From positions 62,001 to 126,000 of the forward strand of contig NZ_VEGH01000008.1 in the NCBI RefSeq assembly GCF_007679345.1: a DNA stretch of 64,000 nt. The letters are read 5' to 3'. Of this stretch, positions 33,340 to 43,200 are shown piece after piece. The notes below the pieces were generated by a model that worked only from the letters and a program-made list of their open reading frames with translations, had not been told where the DNA came from and did not search any database. Source of the stretch: Cellulosimicrobium cellulans. GTDB lineage: Bacteria; Actinomycetota; Actinomycetes; Actinomycetales; Cellulomonadaceae. The position numbers and the translations under genes were made by a program. The stretch's first letter is position 1. Every line of letters starts with the position of its first letter.

Positions 33340-34746
33340 TCAGCCTGCCAGCGCCGCGTCGTCCGCGTCCACCCTCCCGACGACCAGCCGGTTCACCACA
33401 TACAGCACGACGCCGATCGCCAGCAGCACCGCGGCCCGCAGGTACACCGACCCCTCCCGCCCGGTCAGCGGGGAGGCCAGCACCAGCGACACCACGGCAC
33501 CGACCACCGGCGCCCAGGTCGGCGCCCGGAACGACCGCGCGGAGTCACCCTCGACGCGCTCGGGCCCGTCGCCGTCGCCGTCCTCGGAAGCCGGTCGCCG
33601 CCGCAGCACCAGGACCGCCACGTTCACCACCGCGAACACCAGCAGCAGGAGCAGCACGGTGGTGTCCGCGAGGTCCCCGAGGTCCCCGGTCGCGGTGAGG
33701 GTCAGCGCGAGCACCACGGTGAACGCGATCGCCACCACCGGGGTCCGGCGGCGGGCCTGCACCCGCCCGAACAGCGCCGGGATGATCCGCTCCCGAGCCA
33801 TCCCGTACACCAGCCGCGAGGCCATCATCATGTTGATCAGGGCGGTGTTCATCACCGCGAGCAGGGCGATCAGCGCGAACAGCCAGGCGGGGAAGACCAG
33901 CCCGGCGACCTTCACCACCTCGAGCAGCGGCCCCGTCGAGCCGACCAGGACGTCCGTCTCGACCAGCATCGACGCCGTGAACGCCACGGCCAGGTAGATG
34001 GCACCGGCGATGGCGAGGCCGCCGAACAGCGCCCGCGGGTAGTCGCGCCGCGGGTGCTTCGCCTCCTCCGCCAGGTTCACCGAGTCCTCGAACCCGAGCA
34101 GCGCGTAGAACGCCAGCGCCGCGCCACCGAGCACGCCCATCCACGTCGCGCCCTCGGTGCGCAGCTCCAGGGCGCGGCCGGGATCGCCCTCGCCGCGGAC
34201 CAGCGCCACGACGCCGATCGCGACGATCACCAGCAGCCCCGTCGCCTCGATCAGCGTCAGCACCACGTTGACCCGCACGGACTCCGAGACGCCCAGCACG
34301 TTGACCAGCGTGATCAGGCCGAGGAACACCCATGCGGCCACGACCGTCGGCACACCGAACGGCAGCAGCTCCGCGAGGTAGTCGCCGCCGAACGCGCGCG
34401 CCGCGGCCGACGCGCTGGTGATGCCGGACATCATCACCGCGAACGCCACCAGGAAGGTCAGGAACGGCCGACGGAACGCCCGGTTCGCGTACAGGGCGGC
34501 ACCGGCGGCCCGCGGGTAGCGCGCGACGAGCTCGGCGTACGCGGTGGCGGTGAGCGCCGCCAGCGCGAACGCGAGCAGGAACGGCAGCCAGATCGCGCCG
34601 CCCACCTCGGCCGCGACCGTCCCGGTGAGCGCGTAGATCCCGGCGCCGAGGATGTCCCCGACGACGAACAGCAGCAGCACCGTCCGGCCGATCGACCGCC
34701 TGAGCGCGGGCTGCTGGTCCTGGGTCACCTGCGTGGACTCGCCCAT
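33340..34746 (-). CDS. APC-family amino acid permease
   Basis: A 468-residue transporter with about 12 membrane segments. GRTVLLLFVVGDILGAGIY near residue 15-35 contains the unwound GxG substrate motif of helix 1. ALAFYALLGFEDSVNLAEEAKHPRRDYPRAL is the typical helix 6 to loop region, and RLVYGMARERIIPALFGRV follows helix 8. The start is ATG 34746, with GGAGGGGGAGG in the right place upstream; an open frame continues farther upstream but is non-coding in composition. The substrate is not predictable. Confidence 0.9.
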   Translation of the reverse strand: MGESTQVTQDQQPALRRSIGRTVLLLFVVGDILGAGIYALTGTVAAEVGGAIWLPFLLAFALAALTATAYAELVARYPRAAGAALYANRAFRRPFLTFLVAFAVMMSGITSASAAARAFGGDYLAELLPFGVPTVVAAWVFLGLITLVNVLGVSESVRVNVVLTLIEATGLLVIVAIGVVALVRGEGDPGRALELRTEGATWMGVLGGAALAFYALLGFEDSVNLAEEAKHPRRDYPRALFGGLAIAGAIYLAVAFTASMLVETDVLVGSTGPLLEVVKVAGLVFPAWLFALIALLAVMNTALINMMMASRLVYGMARERIIPALFGRVQARRRTPVVAIAFTVVLALTLTATGDLGDLADTTVLLLLLVFAVVNVAVLVLRRRPASEDGDGDGPERVEGDSARSFRAPTWAPVVGAVVSLVLASPLTGREGSVYLRAAVLLAIGVVLYVVNRLVVGRVDADDAALAG

Positions 34747-34891
34747 CTGCGCACCTCCCCCTCCGGGGGTCACTGTGCTCCCGGGCGCGGCGGCGCGCGC
34801 GGCGAGCGCCGCACCCGCGGGCTCGCCGGGCGCACGACGACCCCCGCCCCTAGGCTCGATCGGACCACCAGGACATCTCGGGAGGTCAGGC

Positions 34892-35221
34892 ATGAAGGGC
34901 AAGCTGGCATTCGTCCTCGGCGCGGGCGTGGGCTACGTGCTCGGGACCCGCGCGGGTCGCGCGCAGTTCGAGAAGATCAAGGGCTGGGCGTCCGACGCGT
35001 GGCACGACCCGCGGGTGCAGTCCACGGTCGACGACCTGGAGTCGAAGGCGGCCGGGTTCGCGAAGGACCAGGGCGTCGCGCTGAAGGACAAGGCCGTCGA
35101 CGCCGTGAAGAGCGCCGTGTCGCGCGGCTCCGACGACGACACCGAGGCCACCGGCGCGACCCGCACCACCCCGCCGGCCGGCACCACGCCGACCACGCCG
35201 GTCACCCCGCCCGGGGCCTGA
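34892..35221 (+). CDS. YtxH-like small membrane-associated protein
   Basis: A 109-residue protein. It starts with a short glycine-zipper-like helix (KLAFVLGAGVGYVLGTRAG) as in YtxH-family proteins, then an amphipathic region (FEKIKGWASDAW...VDDLESKAAGFAKDQGVAL) and a Thr/Pro tail. The function of the family is not known; it is associated with stress. GGGAGGTC precedes ATG 34892, and a TAGGCT -10 box lies about 37 bases upstream. Confidence 0.75.
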   Translation: MKGKLAFVLGAGVGYVLGTRAGRAQFEKIKGWASDAWHDPRVQSTVDDLESKAAGFAKDQGVALKDKAVDAVKSAVSRGSDDDTEATGATRTTPPAGTTPTTPVTPPGA

Positions 35222-35248
35222 GCCCGGCGGCGGCGGCCCGTCGACCAC

Positions 35249-35293
35249 GCAGAAGAGGCGGGGTTCGCACGTCGCGAACCCCGCCTCTTCTGC
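35249..35293. terminator. bidirectional hairpin terminator
   Basis: A perfect 20-base stem (35249-35268 with 35274-35293) and a 5-base loop separate two convergent genes, the YtxH-like gene and the gluconate permease. The arms begin GCAGAAGAGGCGG on either strand. No strong T-run follows, as is usual in GC-rich actinobacteria. Confidence 0.8.
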
Positions 35294-35306
35294 GATCTCG
35301 GCGCTC

Positions 35307-36710
35307 CTAGATCACGAGACTCAGCAGGAGGACGACCACCAGGGCCGTGACGGACAGGACGCACTCCATCAGGGACCACGTCTTGAACGTCTGGCCGACG
35401 GTCATCTTGAAGTACTCCTTGACCAGCCAGAACCCGGCGTCGTTCACGTGGCTGAGGAACACCGAGCCGGCGCCGATCGCCAGCACCATGAGGGCGACGT
35501 GCGTCGGGGACAGGCCCTCGGCCAGCGGTGCGACGATGCCGGCAGCGGTGACCGTGGCGACGGTCGCGGACCCCGTGGCGACGCGGATCAGCACCGCGAC
35601 CAGCCACGCCGCGAGCAGCGGGGAGATCGGGGCGTCCGCGAGGCCCTTGGCGATGACGTCACCGACGCCGGAGTCGACCAGTGTCTGCTTGAAGCCGCCG
35701 CCCGCGCCGACGATGAGCAGGATGCTCGCGATCGGGGCGAACGAGGAGTCGACGAGCTTGCTGACCATGCTGCGGTCGCGGCCCTGGCGCGTGCCGAGCA
35801 GGACCAGCGACACCAGCGCGGTGATGAGCAGCGCGACGAGCGGCGTGCCGACGAAGTCCAGCACCTGCCCGGCGGCGGAGTCCTCGAAGCCGACGGTCTC
35901 GGCGAGCGTGCGGGCCAGCATGAGCACGACCGGCAGCAGCACGACGGTGAGCGCGGTGGCGAACGACGGGCGGCGCGCGTCGTCCGCGCGGTCCGAGGCA
36001 CCGAGGATCTCGGTCGGCGGGTCGAGGGGGACCCAGCGCGCCATCGGCTTCGCGAGCAGCGGGCCCGCGATCGCGACCGTCGGGATGGAGACGAGCAGGC
36101 CGAGGCCGAGGGTCAGGCCGAGGTCGGCGCCCAGGGCGTCGATCGCGATCAGCGGGCCGGGGTGCGGGGGCACCAGGCCGTGCAGGGCGGACAGACCGGC
36201 CAGGGCCGGGATGCCGACGACGATCATCGACACCTTGGACCGGCGCGCGACGAGCATGACGACCGGGATCAGCAGGACGACGCCGACCTCGAAGAACAGC
36301 GGGATGCCGATGATGAACGCGGCGAACGCCATCGCCCACGGCAGCCGCTGGACCGGCGTGCGCGCCAGGATCGAGTCGACGATCTGGTCGGCGCCGCCGG
36401 AGTCGATCAGCATCTTGCCGATGATCGCGCCGAGCGCGATGAGGATGCCGACGCCGGCGACGGTCGTGCCGAGCCCCGCGGTGAACGAGGTGAACGCGTC
36501 GACGTAGGGCAGGCCGGCGGCCACGGCGAGCACGCCCGCGCCGAGCATGAGGGCGAGGAACGGGTGCAGCTTGACCCAGACGATCAGGGCGACGATCACC
36601 GCGATGCCGATGACGGCGGCGACGATCAGCCGGGTGTCGGAGACCGCGGGCGCGGCGTCGTCGGCCGCGGCGGCCAGCAGCAACGGTGCTGCGGTCGGGA
36701 GCGAGAGCAT
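35307..36710 (-). CDS. gntP: GntP-family gluconate permease
   Basis: A 467-residue transporter with about 12-14 membrane segments. The GntP-family blocks are clear: KLHPFLALMLGAGVLAV, GLGTTVAGVGILIALGAIIGKML, FFEVGVVLLIPVVMLVAR, LVPPHPGPLIAIDALGADLG and the end SVFLSHVNDAGFWLVKEYF. It imports gluconate or a related aldonate. Its ATG overlaps the stop of gluconokinase (ATGA), so the two are made from one mRNA. Confidence 0.93.
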   Translation of the reverse strand: MLSLPTAAPLLLAAAADDAAPAVSDTRLIVAAVIGIAVIVALIVWVKLHPFLALMLGAGVLAVAAGLPYVDAFTSFTAGLGTTVAGVGILIALGAIIGKMLIDSGGADQIVDSILARTPVQRLPWAMAFAAFIIGIPLFFEVGVVLLIPVVMLVARRSKVSMIVVGIPALAGLSALHGLVPPHPGPLIAIDALGADLGLTLGLGLLVSIPTVAIAGPLLAKPMARWVPLDPPTEILGASDRADDARRPSFATALTVVLLPVVLMLARTLAETVGFEDSAAGQVLDFVGTPLVALLITALVSLVLLGTRQGRDRSMVSKLVDSSFAPIASILLIVGAGGGFKQTLVDSGVGDVIAKGLADAPISPLLAAWLVAVLIRVATGSATVATVTAAGIVAPLAEGLSPTHVALMVLAIGAGSVFLSHVNDAGFWLVKEYFKMTVGQTFKTWSLMECVLSVTALVVVLLLSLVI

Positions 36711-37270
36711 CAGGACTCCTGGGGGGAGGTCGCCGGCGTCGTGCCGGCGCGTGCGGTGGCGGGGTCGATGCCGAGCTCGCGCAGGGCGGCGTCGGCGACG
36801 GAGTGGGGCGAGACCTCGACCGGCACCACGACGCCGTCCTCGGCGTCGTGCAGCGGCTCGAGGGTCTGGAACTGCGAGGGCAGCAGGGACGTCGGCATGA
36901 AGTGCCCGGCGCGGCCGGACATCCGCTCGCCGATCGCCTCGATCGTGCCCTGCAGGTGCACGAACCGGACGCGGCCCTCGGCCTCGCGCAGCACGTCGCG
37001 GTAGGCGACGCGCAGCGCGGAGCAGGTGACGATGGTCGACCGGCCGGCGCGGGACTGCTCGGTGAGCCAGTCCCGCATGGCGCGCAGCCACGGCCAGCGG
37101 TCCTCGTCGGTCAGCGGGGTGCCCGCCGACATCTTGTCGATGTTGGCCTGGGGGTGGAACTCGTCGGCCTCGGCGTACGGCCAGCCGAGACGGTCGGCGA
37201 GGATCTGCGCGGTCGTGGTCTTCCCCGACCCCGAGACACCCATGATCACGAGGTGCTGGACCTCCGGCAT
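36710..37270 (-). CDS. gntK: gluconokinase
   Basis: A 186-residue GntK that phosphorylates gluconate to 6-phosphogluconate for the pentose phosphate pathway. The P-loop is VIMGVSGSGKTTTAQIL (about residues 8-24), followed by ADEFHPQANIDKMSAGTPLTDEDRWPWL, the gluconate-binding block of the family, and VTCSALRVAYRDVLR. It is the first gene of the gntK-gntP operon and is divergent from the GntR regulator, with operator-like repeats in the shared 231-base gap. Confidence 0.94.
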   Translation of the reverse strand: MPEVQHLVIMGVSGSGKTTTAQILADRLGWPYAEADEFHPQANIDKMSAGTPLTDEDRWPWLRAMRDWLTEQSRAGRSTIVTCSALRVAYRDVLREAEGRVRFVHLQGTIEAIGERMSGRAGHFMPTSLLPSQFQTLEPLHDAEDGVVVPVEVSPHSVADAALRELGIDPATARAGTTPATSPQES

Positions 37271-37351
37271 CGCTGCCCTCCTTGACGTCGTTGTCCGGGC
37301 GTGAGCGTCCGGGCGCTGCCCCGGGTCGCCCCGGGGTGCCGACACTCTGCC

Positions 37352-37388
37352 ACAAAGATGCGACCTTTGTAACCCAAAGATGTCACCT
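37352..37388. promoter_or_regulatory. tandem operator-like repeats between gntK and gntR
   Basis: CAAAGATGCGACCT (37353) and CAAAGATGTCACCT (37375) are near-identical direct repeats 22 bases apart, about two helical turns. The first also forms the inverted repeat ACAAAG-7-CTTTGT (37352-37370). This AT-rich island sits in the divergent gap between gntK and the GntR-family regulator and is the best candidate for that regulator's binding sites. Confidence 0.5.
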
Positions 37389-37501
37389 GTGGTGCGAGGG
37401 GCGGGCGTGACCTGCGCTCCCGCTCCCGTGTGCGACCCTGGCACGGCCGTCCGGAGGTCGCGCGTCGAGGGGACGCCCCGCAGGGTGGCAGGAGGAGAGT
37501 C

Positions 37502-38194
37502 GTGGCGGTCGAGGTGCTGCACAGCACGGTGCTGGAGGCGGTCGGCGCGGAGATCACCGCCGGCACGCTGCCGGCCGGGACGGTGCTGACGCTGGAGCAG
37601 CTCCAGCAGCGGTTCGGCGTGTCCCGCACCGTCGCCCGGGAGACGATGCGCTCGCTGGAGCAGCTCGGTCTGCTGACCTCCCGGCGGCGGGTCGGGCTCG
37701 TGGTGCGGCCGTCGTCCGACTGGATGGTGTTCGACCCGCGGGTGATCCGGTGGCGGCTCGCCGGCCCCGGGCGCCTGGGTCAGCTGCGCTCGCTCACCGA
37801 GCTGCGCGCCGCGGTCGAGCCGGTCGCCGCCGCGGCCGCCGCGCGGCACGCGTCGCCCGAGGAGGTCGACGAGCTGCTGGCCCTGATGGCGCGGCTGCGG
37901 GACCTCGGGGAGGCCGGCCGGCTGGACGAGTTCCTCGAGGTCGACCAGCAGTTCCACGCGCTGCTGCTGCGGGCCGGGCGCAACGAGATGTTCGGCGCGC
38001 TCACGGGCGTGGTGGCCGAGGTGCTCGCCGGCCGGACCCGGCACGGGCTGATGCCCTCCCGCCCGCGCGCGGAGGCGCTGGACGCGCACGCCGCCGTGGC
38101 TGAGGCGGTGCGCCGCCGCGACCCCGAGGCGGCCGAGCGGGCGATGACGGTGATCACGAGCGAGATCCGCGCCGCCCTCGGCGACCTGCACTGA
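37502..38194 (+). CDS. gntR: GntR/FadR-family regulator of the gluconate genes
   Basis: A 230-residue regulator. The N-terminal winged helix spans about residues 5-70 (LTLEQLQQRFGVSRTVARET, then RSLEQLGLLTSRRRVGLVV). The C-terminal FCD domain (about residues 90-225) has the metal/ligand residues in LTELRAAVEPVAA, DQQFHALLLRAGRN and the late HAAVAEAVRRRD histidine. GTG 37502 is preceded by AGGAGAG. It is divergent from gntK-gntP and probably represses them until gluconate or 6-phosphogluconate binds. Confidence 0.88.
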   Translation: MAVEVLHSTVLEAVGAEITAGTLPAGTVLTLEQLQQRFGVSRTVARETMRSLEQLGLLTSRRRVGLVVRPSSDWMVFDPRVIRWRLAGPGRLGQLRSLTELRAAVEPVAAAAAARHASPEEVDELLALMARLRDLGEAGRLDEFLEVDQQFHALLLRAGRNEMFGALTGVVAEVLAGRTRHGLMPSRPRAEALDAHAAVAEAVRRRDPEAAERAMTVITSEIRAALGDLH

Positions 38195-38200
38195 CCACGA

Positions 38201-38280
38201 TCTCGCCGAGATAGGACCGTCTCGCCGAGGTAGGACCTCGTGCGGTCCTACCTCGGCGCGGAGGCCCTATCTCGGCGGGA
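38201..38280. terminator. nested double-hairpin terminator with 19-base period
   Basis: Two tandem 19-base units (TCTCGCCGAG followed by ATAGGACC, and TCTCGCCGAG followed by GTAGGACC, at 38201 and 38220) are followed by their inverted partners, also 19 bases apart (38247 and 38266). The inner stem 38223-38237 with 38244-38258 is a perfect 15 pairs, and the outer 38204-38215 with 38266-38277 a perfect 12. It lies between the convergent gntR and pyruvate oxidase genes. Confidence 0.75.
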
Positions 38281-40053
38281 TCAGGGGCGCGGGACGTTGC
38301 GCAGGTTCGAGCGGGCCATCGCCATGACCTCGCCCATCCCGCCGCCGAGGATCTCCTTGCTCATCGCCGCCGTGAACCCGCTGACCTGCTGGCGGGTGAT
38401 CTTCGGCGGGATCGACAGGGCCCGCGGGTCGGTGACCAGGTCGACCAGCGCCGGGCCGTCGTGCGCGAACGCCTGGCGCAGCGCCGACCGGATCTGCGTC
38501 GGGTCCTCGACGCGCACCGACGGGATGCCGAGGGCGGTGCCGAGCGCCGCGTAGTCGATCGCGGGGGAGTCGGTGCCGTAGCTCGGCAGGCCGTCGACCA
38601 GCATCTCCAGCCGGACCATGCCCAGCGTCGCGTTGTCGAACAGGATCACCTTCACCGGCAGGTCGTAGTGCACGAGCGTGATGAGCTCGCCCAGCAGCAT
38701 CGACAGGCCGCCGTCGCCCGCGATCGCCACGACGTGCTTCCGCTCGGCGCCGGAGTCCCGGGCGGCCAGCGCAGCGCCGATCGCGTGCGGCACCGCGTTG
38801 GCCATCGACCCGTGCAGGAACGAGCCGATGACGCGGCGGCGGCCGTTCGGCGTGAGGTACCGCGCGGCCCAGACGTTGCCCATGCCGGTGTCCACCGTGA
38901 ACACGGCGTCGTCGGCGGCCTCCTCGTCGAGGACGACCGCGGCGTACTCCGGGTGGATCGGGCGGTGGTGCTCGACGTCCTTGGTGTAGGCGCCGACGAC
39001 CCCGCCCATCGCCTTCTCGTGCTTCTTCACCATCTGGTCCAGGAACCGGCGGGACTTCTTCCGCTCGACCAGCGGCAGCAGCGCGCGGACGGTCTCGCCC
39101 ACGTCGCCGACGACCGCCAGGTCGTTCCGGGTCCGGCGGCCGAGGCGGGTCGGCTCGATGTCGACCTGCACGGTGCGCACGTCGGAGGGCAGGAACTGGT
39201 CGTACGGGAAGTCGGTGCCGAGCAGGATCAGCAGGTCGGCCTCGTCCATCGACGCCTGGAGCGCGCCGTAGCCGAGCAGGCCGGTCATCCCGACGTCGAA
39301 CGGGTTGTCGTACTGGATGTGCTCCTTGCCGCGCAGGCTGTGCCCGACGGGCGCGGCGATCTTGTCCGCCAGCGCGAGGACGTCGTCGTGGGCGCCGCGG
39401 ACGCCCGCGCCGGCCAGGATCGTGACCTTCTTGGCGCCGTCGATCGCGGCGGCCAGGGCGGCGACGTCGGCCTCGGCGGGGACCACGCGCGGCTTGCGCG
39501 GCCGGGCCAGGGTGTCGGTCCCGGCGGGCGGTGCCTCCAGGTCGGCGACGTCGCCGGGGAGCGTCAGCACCGCGACGCCGGGGGCGCCGTAGGCGTGGTG
39601 GATCGCGCTGCGGATGACGCGGGGGGCCTGCGCGGCGGACGAGATCATCTCGGAGAACACCGAGCACTCGACGAACAGCCGGTCCGGGTGCGTCTCCTGG
39701 AAGTACTGCGTGCCGATCTGCGCGCTCGGGATGTGCGAGGCGATCGCGAGCACCGGGACCCGGCTGCGGTTCGCGTCGTAGAGGCCGTTGATGAGGTGCA
39801 GGTTGCCCGGGCCGCAGGAGCCGGCGCACACGGCGAGGTCGCCGGTGATCTCCGCCTCGGCGGCCGCGGCGAACGCGGCGGCCTCCTCGTGCCGGACGTG
39901 CACCCACTGGATGTCCTCGCCCGCGGCCCGGGCGCGGCGGACCGCGTCCACCACCGGGTTCAGGCTGTCGCCGACGATGCCGTAGATGTGCTTGGCCCCG
40001 GCCGCCACCACCTGGGCGACGAGCTGGTCGGCCACCGTGCTGCTGCGTGCCAC
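38281..40053 (-). CDS. poxB: pyruvate oxidase-type thiamine-diphosphate enzyme
   Basis: A 590-residue enzyme of the acetolactate synthase/pyruvate oxidase superfamily. The N-terminal domain has GIVGDSLNPVVDAVRR and the catalytic glutamate of VRHEEAAAFAAA. The C-terminal ThDP motif runs from AIAGDGGLSMLLGELITLVH to FDNATLGMVRLE. The fit to PoxB is best, meaning oxidation of pyruvate to acetate and CO2 with FAD, probably membrane-linked; the C-terminal helix region (SGFTAAMSKEILGGG) is consistent with that. GTG 40053 follows AGGAGTGATCCC. The exact acceptor (quinone or oxygen) is not shown by sequence. Confidence 0.88.
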   Translation of the reverse strand: MARSSTVADQLVAQVVAAGAKHIYGIVGDSLNPVVDAVRRARAAGEDIQWVHVRHEEAAAFAAAAEAEITGDLAVCAGSCGPGNLHLINGLYDANRSRVPVLAIASHIPSAQIGTQYFQETHPDRLFVECSVFSEMISSAAQAPRVIRSAIHHAYGAPGVAVLTLPGDVADLEAPPAGTDTLARPRKPRVVPAEADVAALAAAIDGAKKVTILAGAGVRGAHDDVLALADKIAAPVGHSLRGKEHIQYDNPFDVGMTGLLGYGALQASMDEADLLILLGTDFPYDQFLPSDVRTVQVDIEPTRLGRRTRNDLAVVGDVGETVRALLPLVERKKSRRFLDQMVKKHEKAMGGVVGAYTKDVEHHRPIHPEYAAVVLDEEAADDAVFTVDTGMGNVWAARYLTPNGRRRVIGSFLHGSMANAVPHAIGAALAARDSGAERKHVVAIAGDGGLSMLLGELITLVHYDLPVKVILFDNATLGMVRLEMLVDGLPSYGTDSPAIDYAALGTALGIPSVRVEDPTQIRSALRQAFAHDGPALVDLVTDPRALSIPPKITRQQVSGFTAAMSKEILGGGMGEVMAMARSNLRNVPRP

Positions 40054-40270
40054 GGGATCACTCCTGTCGTTGTCGTCAGGCCATATTCATCCCATGACTT
40101 GCCCGCGTGCCACCCGGGGGCGGTGTCTCGTCGGTCACGGGGGACGGTGCCAGCCTGTCGCGGACGCGGTCCGTCGGCACGTCGAGCGCCGCGCGCCGCC
40201 GGCGGGCGCCGAGGAGTCGGGCGGCGTCGGGCCGCGCGGGTCCGACACGGTGATTCCGTGGGGAGGAACG

Positions 40271-43200
40271 GTGGACGAGCCGCCCCGCAGCCGCCTGACC
40301 TGGCACGCTCGGCTCGTGGAACCGACCCCCGTGGACGCCGCACGGCGCCAGCTGCTCGACTTCACGCGGTGCGCCGCGTGCGGCGCGACCCTCACGACGA
40401 CGCGCTGCACCCGGTGCGGGCTCGACCTGGGCGGCGCCGACGGGGCACGGATCGCGGAGGCGTCGTGGGCGGCGGTCCGGGCGCTCGACGCGCGGCGGGA
40501 GGTCGTCGACGGCGTGCGGGCGCGGCAGGGCGCGGGGGTGCCGGACGCCGGGAGGGCGAGCGGGGCGCAGGCCCCGGGCCCGCGCGCCGCCGACCCGGGC
40601 TCCGCGCGGCCGACCGCGTGGCGGCCGGTGGCGGAGGCCCCGGGCGCCCCGGGCGCCCCGGGTGGTCCCGTCGCGCACGGATCGGTCCCTCCGCGCGGCC
40701 CGGTCTCCGCGCCCGGACCGGTCCCCCCGCCCGTCGGGATGCCGGCGCCCGGCCGGGTGCCGCCCTGGGGGCCCGCGCCGGCGGCGGGGGGCGCGCCGTC
40801 CCGCGGTGCGGTCCCGCCGCGCGGGCCCGGCCGACCCGCCGCCCCGGTGCCCGCCGCCGCACCCGAGCGGCCCTTCGACGTCGCCCGGCTGTTCGTGCTC
40901 GCCGGTGCCGGGCTCGTCGCGGCGGCGGCGCTCGTGTTCGCGTTCTTCTTCCTGGCTGGCTCGCCGGGCCCGCGGGTCGTGGTGATGCTCGTCGCCACGG
41001 CCGGCGCCGTGGCCGGGACGCTCGCGCTCCGCCGGAGCGGCCTGGGCGCGTCGGCGGAGGCGGTCGGCGGGCTCGTCGCGGCCCTCGCCGTCGTGGACGC
41101 CTGGATGATCGCGCTCCTGGCGGACGGGCCCGTCCGGTGGCTGGCGCTCGCCTTCCTGCTGCTCGCGGTGGGTGTGGGCCTGCCCGCCGCCGGCCTCGCC
41201 GTCCGGGTCCGCGCGTGGACCGTCGCGGTGCTGGCGCTGCCGCTCGTGCCCCTGTGCGTCGCCGCCGCCTGGCCGGGTCCGTGGGCGTGGCACCTGGCCC
41301 TGCTCGCCGCGGCGCTCGTGACGCTCGTCCGCGCCGGGTACCGCCGGGCGGTCGCCGGGCGGTTCGGCACCGACGGGGCCGTCGTCGACGCGCTGCTCGC
41401 CCTCGCGGCCCTCGCACTGGTCGGCGGCGCCCTGGTCGCCGCCGTCGTGCTCCCGGAGCCGGGCACCGGCTGGGAGACCGGCGGGTTCGCGCTGGCGCTC
41501 CTGCTGGCGGCCGCGACGACCCGCGCGCAGGCGCTCGCCGAGCGGCCCACGTGGGGCGCCGCCGCGGCGTGGGTGTGGGTCGCCGGCGGCATGGCCGTGC
41601 TGTCGGCGGGCGTGGCGGTCGCGTCCCTGCTGCCCGCGCCGCTGGGCACCGTGCCGACGGCGGCCGCCGCGGCGTGGGCGCTGCTCGTGCTGGTGCCGCG
41701 GCTGCTCCCCGGCGACCGCGCGACCGACGCGCGGTACCGCGCGCAGGTCGCAGGCGGGTGGACGGCGCTCGTGCTCACCACCGGGCCCGGGGTCGCGGCG
41801 GGCGTCCTGGAGACGCTGGGGCTCCTCGGTGCCGTCGGGGTCGACGGCGGCTCCCCCCGGGTGGGCGCCGGCTGGGCGGGATCCGGCTGGGCGCTGGCGC
41901 CCGGCGCGTTCGACGCGACGGGCTTCGGCGCCGGCGCGGGCCCGGTGCTCGCCGCCGTGGTGCTCGCGGGGGCGCTCGCGGCGATCGGCCGGGTCCCCCT
42001 CGCGCGGGTGGCGGAGTCGGTCCCCGTCGCGGGCCCGCGCGCGCCCGGCCGGGCGGTGCCGGGCGGTCCGGTGCCGGGGCACCCCGCCCCGCCCCGGTAC
42101 CCGGTGGCGCCCGGCGCGGTGCTGGTCCGCGCCACGGTGTGGCGCCAGCACGCGGCCGTGGTCGTCGGACGGGCCTGCCTCCCCGCGGGCGTGGTCCTCG
42201 CCGCCTGGCTCGCCGTCGCGCTCCTGCGGTCGTGGGCGGTCCCGCTGCTCGTCGCCGAGATCGTGCTCGCCGCGACGCTGGTCGAGGTGGCGCGTCGGGT
42301 GCCCGCCGTGTCCGCCGGCGCGGGCACCGCCGTCAGCCCGGAGATCCCGCCCGCCCGCGGTGCTGGCGCGACCGGTGGCGCGCCGGGCGTCGTCGGGGCG
42401 GCATCGGGTGCCGCCGGTGGCGCGACGGGCACACCGGTCGCCGCGTCCGGTGTCGCCGGTGGCGTGCCCGGCGTCGCGGGTGGCCTTCCCGGCGTCGCGG
42501 GTGCCCCGTCCGGCCCCGCGCTCGTGCGCCCCGCTCCGCGGGTGCCGTGGCGCGCCACCCTCGTCCCGGCGGCGTTCGCGCAGGTCGCCTTCCTCGCCCT
42601 CCTGAGCTGGGTGTCCCGCCCGACGACCGCCCTCGGCGCCGTCGCGGTCGCCGCCCTGCTGCTGCGGGCGCGGGCGCTGCTGCCGCGGGACGTCCGCGCG
42701 GTCCTCGTCGGCCTCGCCACGGCCTACGCCGGCGCGGTGCTGGCGGCCGTGCTGGCCTGGTCCGGCTGGGACGGGTTCGGCGTGGCCGGGGGCGTCGCGG
42801 TGGCGCTGCTCGTCGTCGCGGCGGCGCTCGTGGTGCTGCCCCGCGTCGGCGACGACACCTGGCTCGGCGTGCTGGTCGTCGCGCTCGTCCCCGCCGTGGT
42901 CGCGGTGGCGGCCGTCGCGGTCGACCGCACCTGGTGGGGAGCGGGCGCCGCCGCGGCGCTGCTGCTCGTGGAGGTCCTGCTCCTCGACACGCGCCGCCGG
43001 CCGGTGCCGTCGTGGGCCCGGGTCTCCGCGGCGGCTCTCGTGCTGCCCACGGTCGCGGTCGTCGTCATCTGCGCCGGCGCGGTGCTGCTGCCGGGCTCCG
43101 GCTCCCCGGTGCTGCTGCCCGTCGTCGCGGTGCTCGCCGCCGCAGCCGCGGTCGCCGCACCCGCGATCGGCGACCGGCTGCGGCACCGCGCCCCGGGCAC

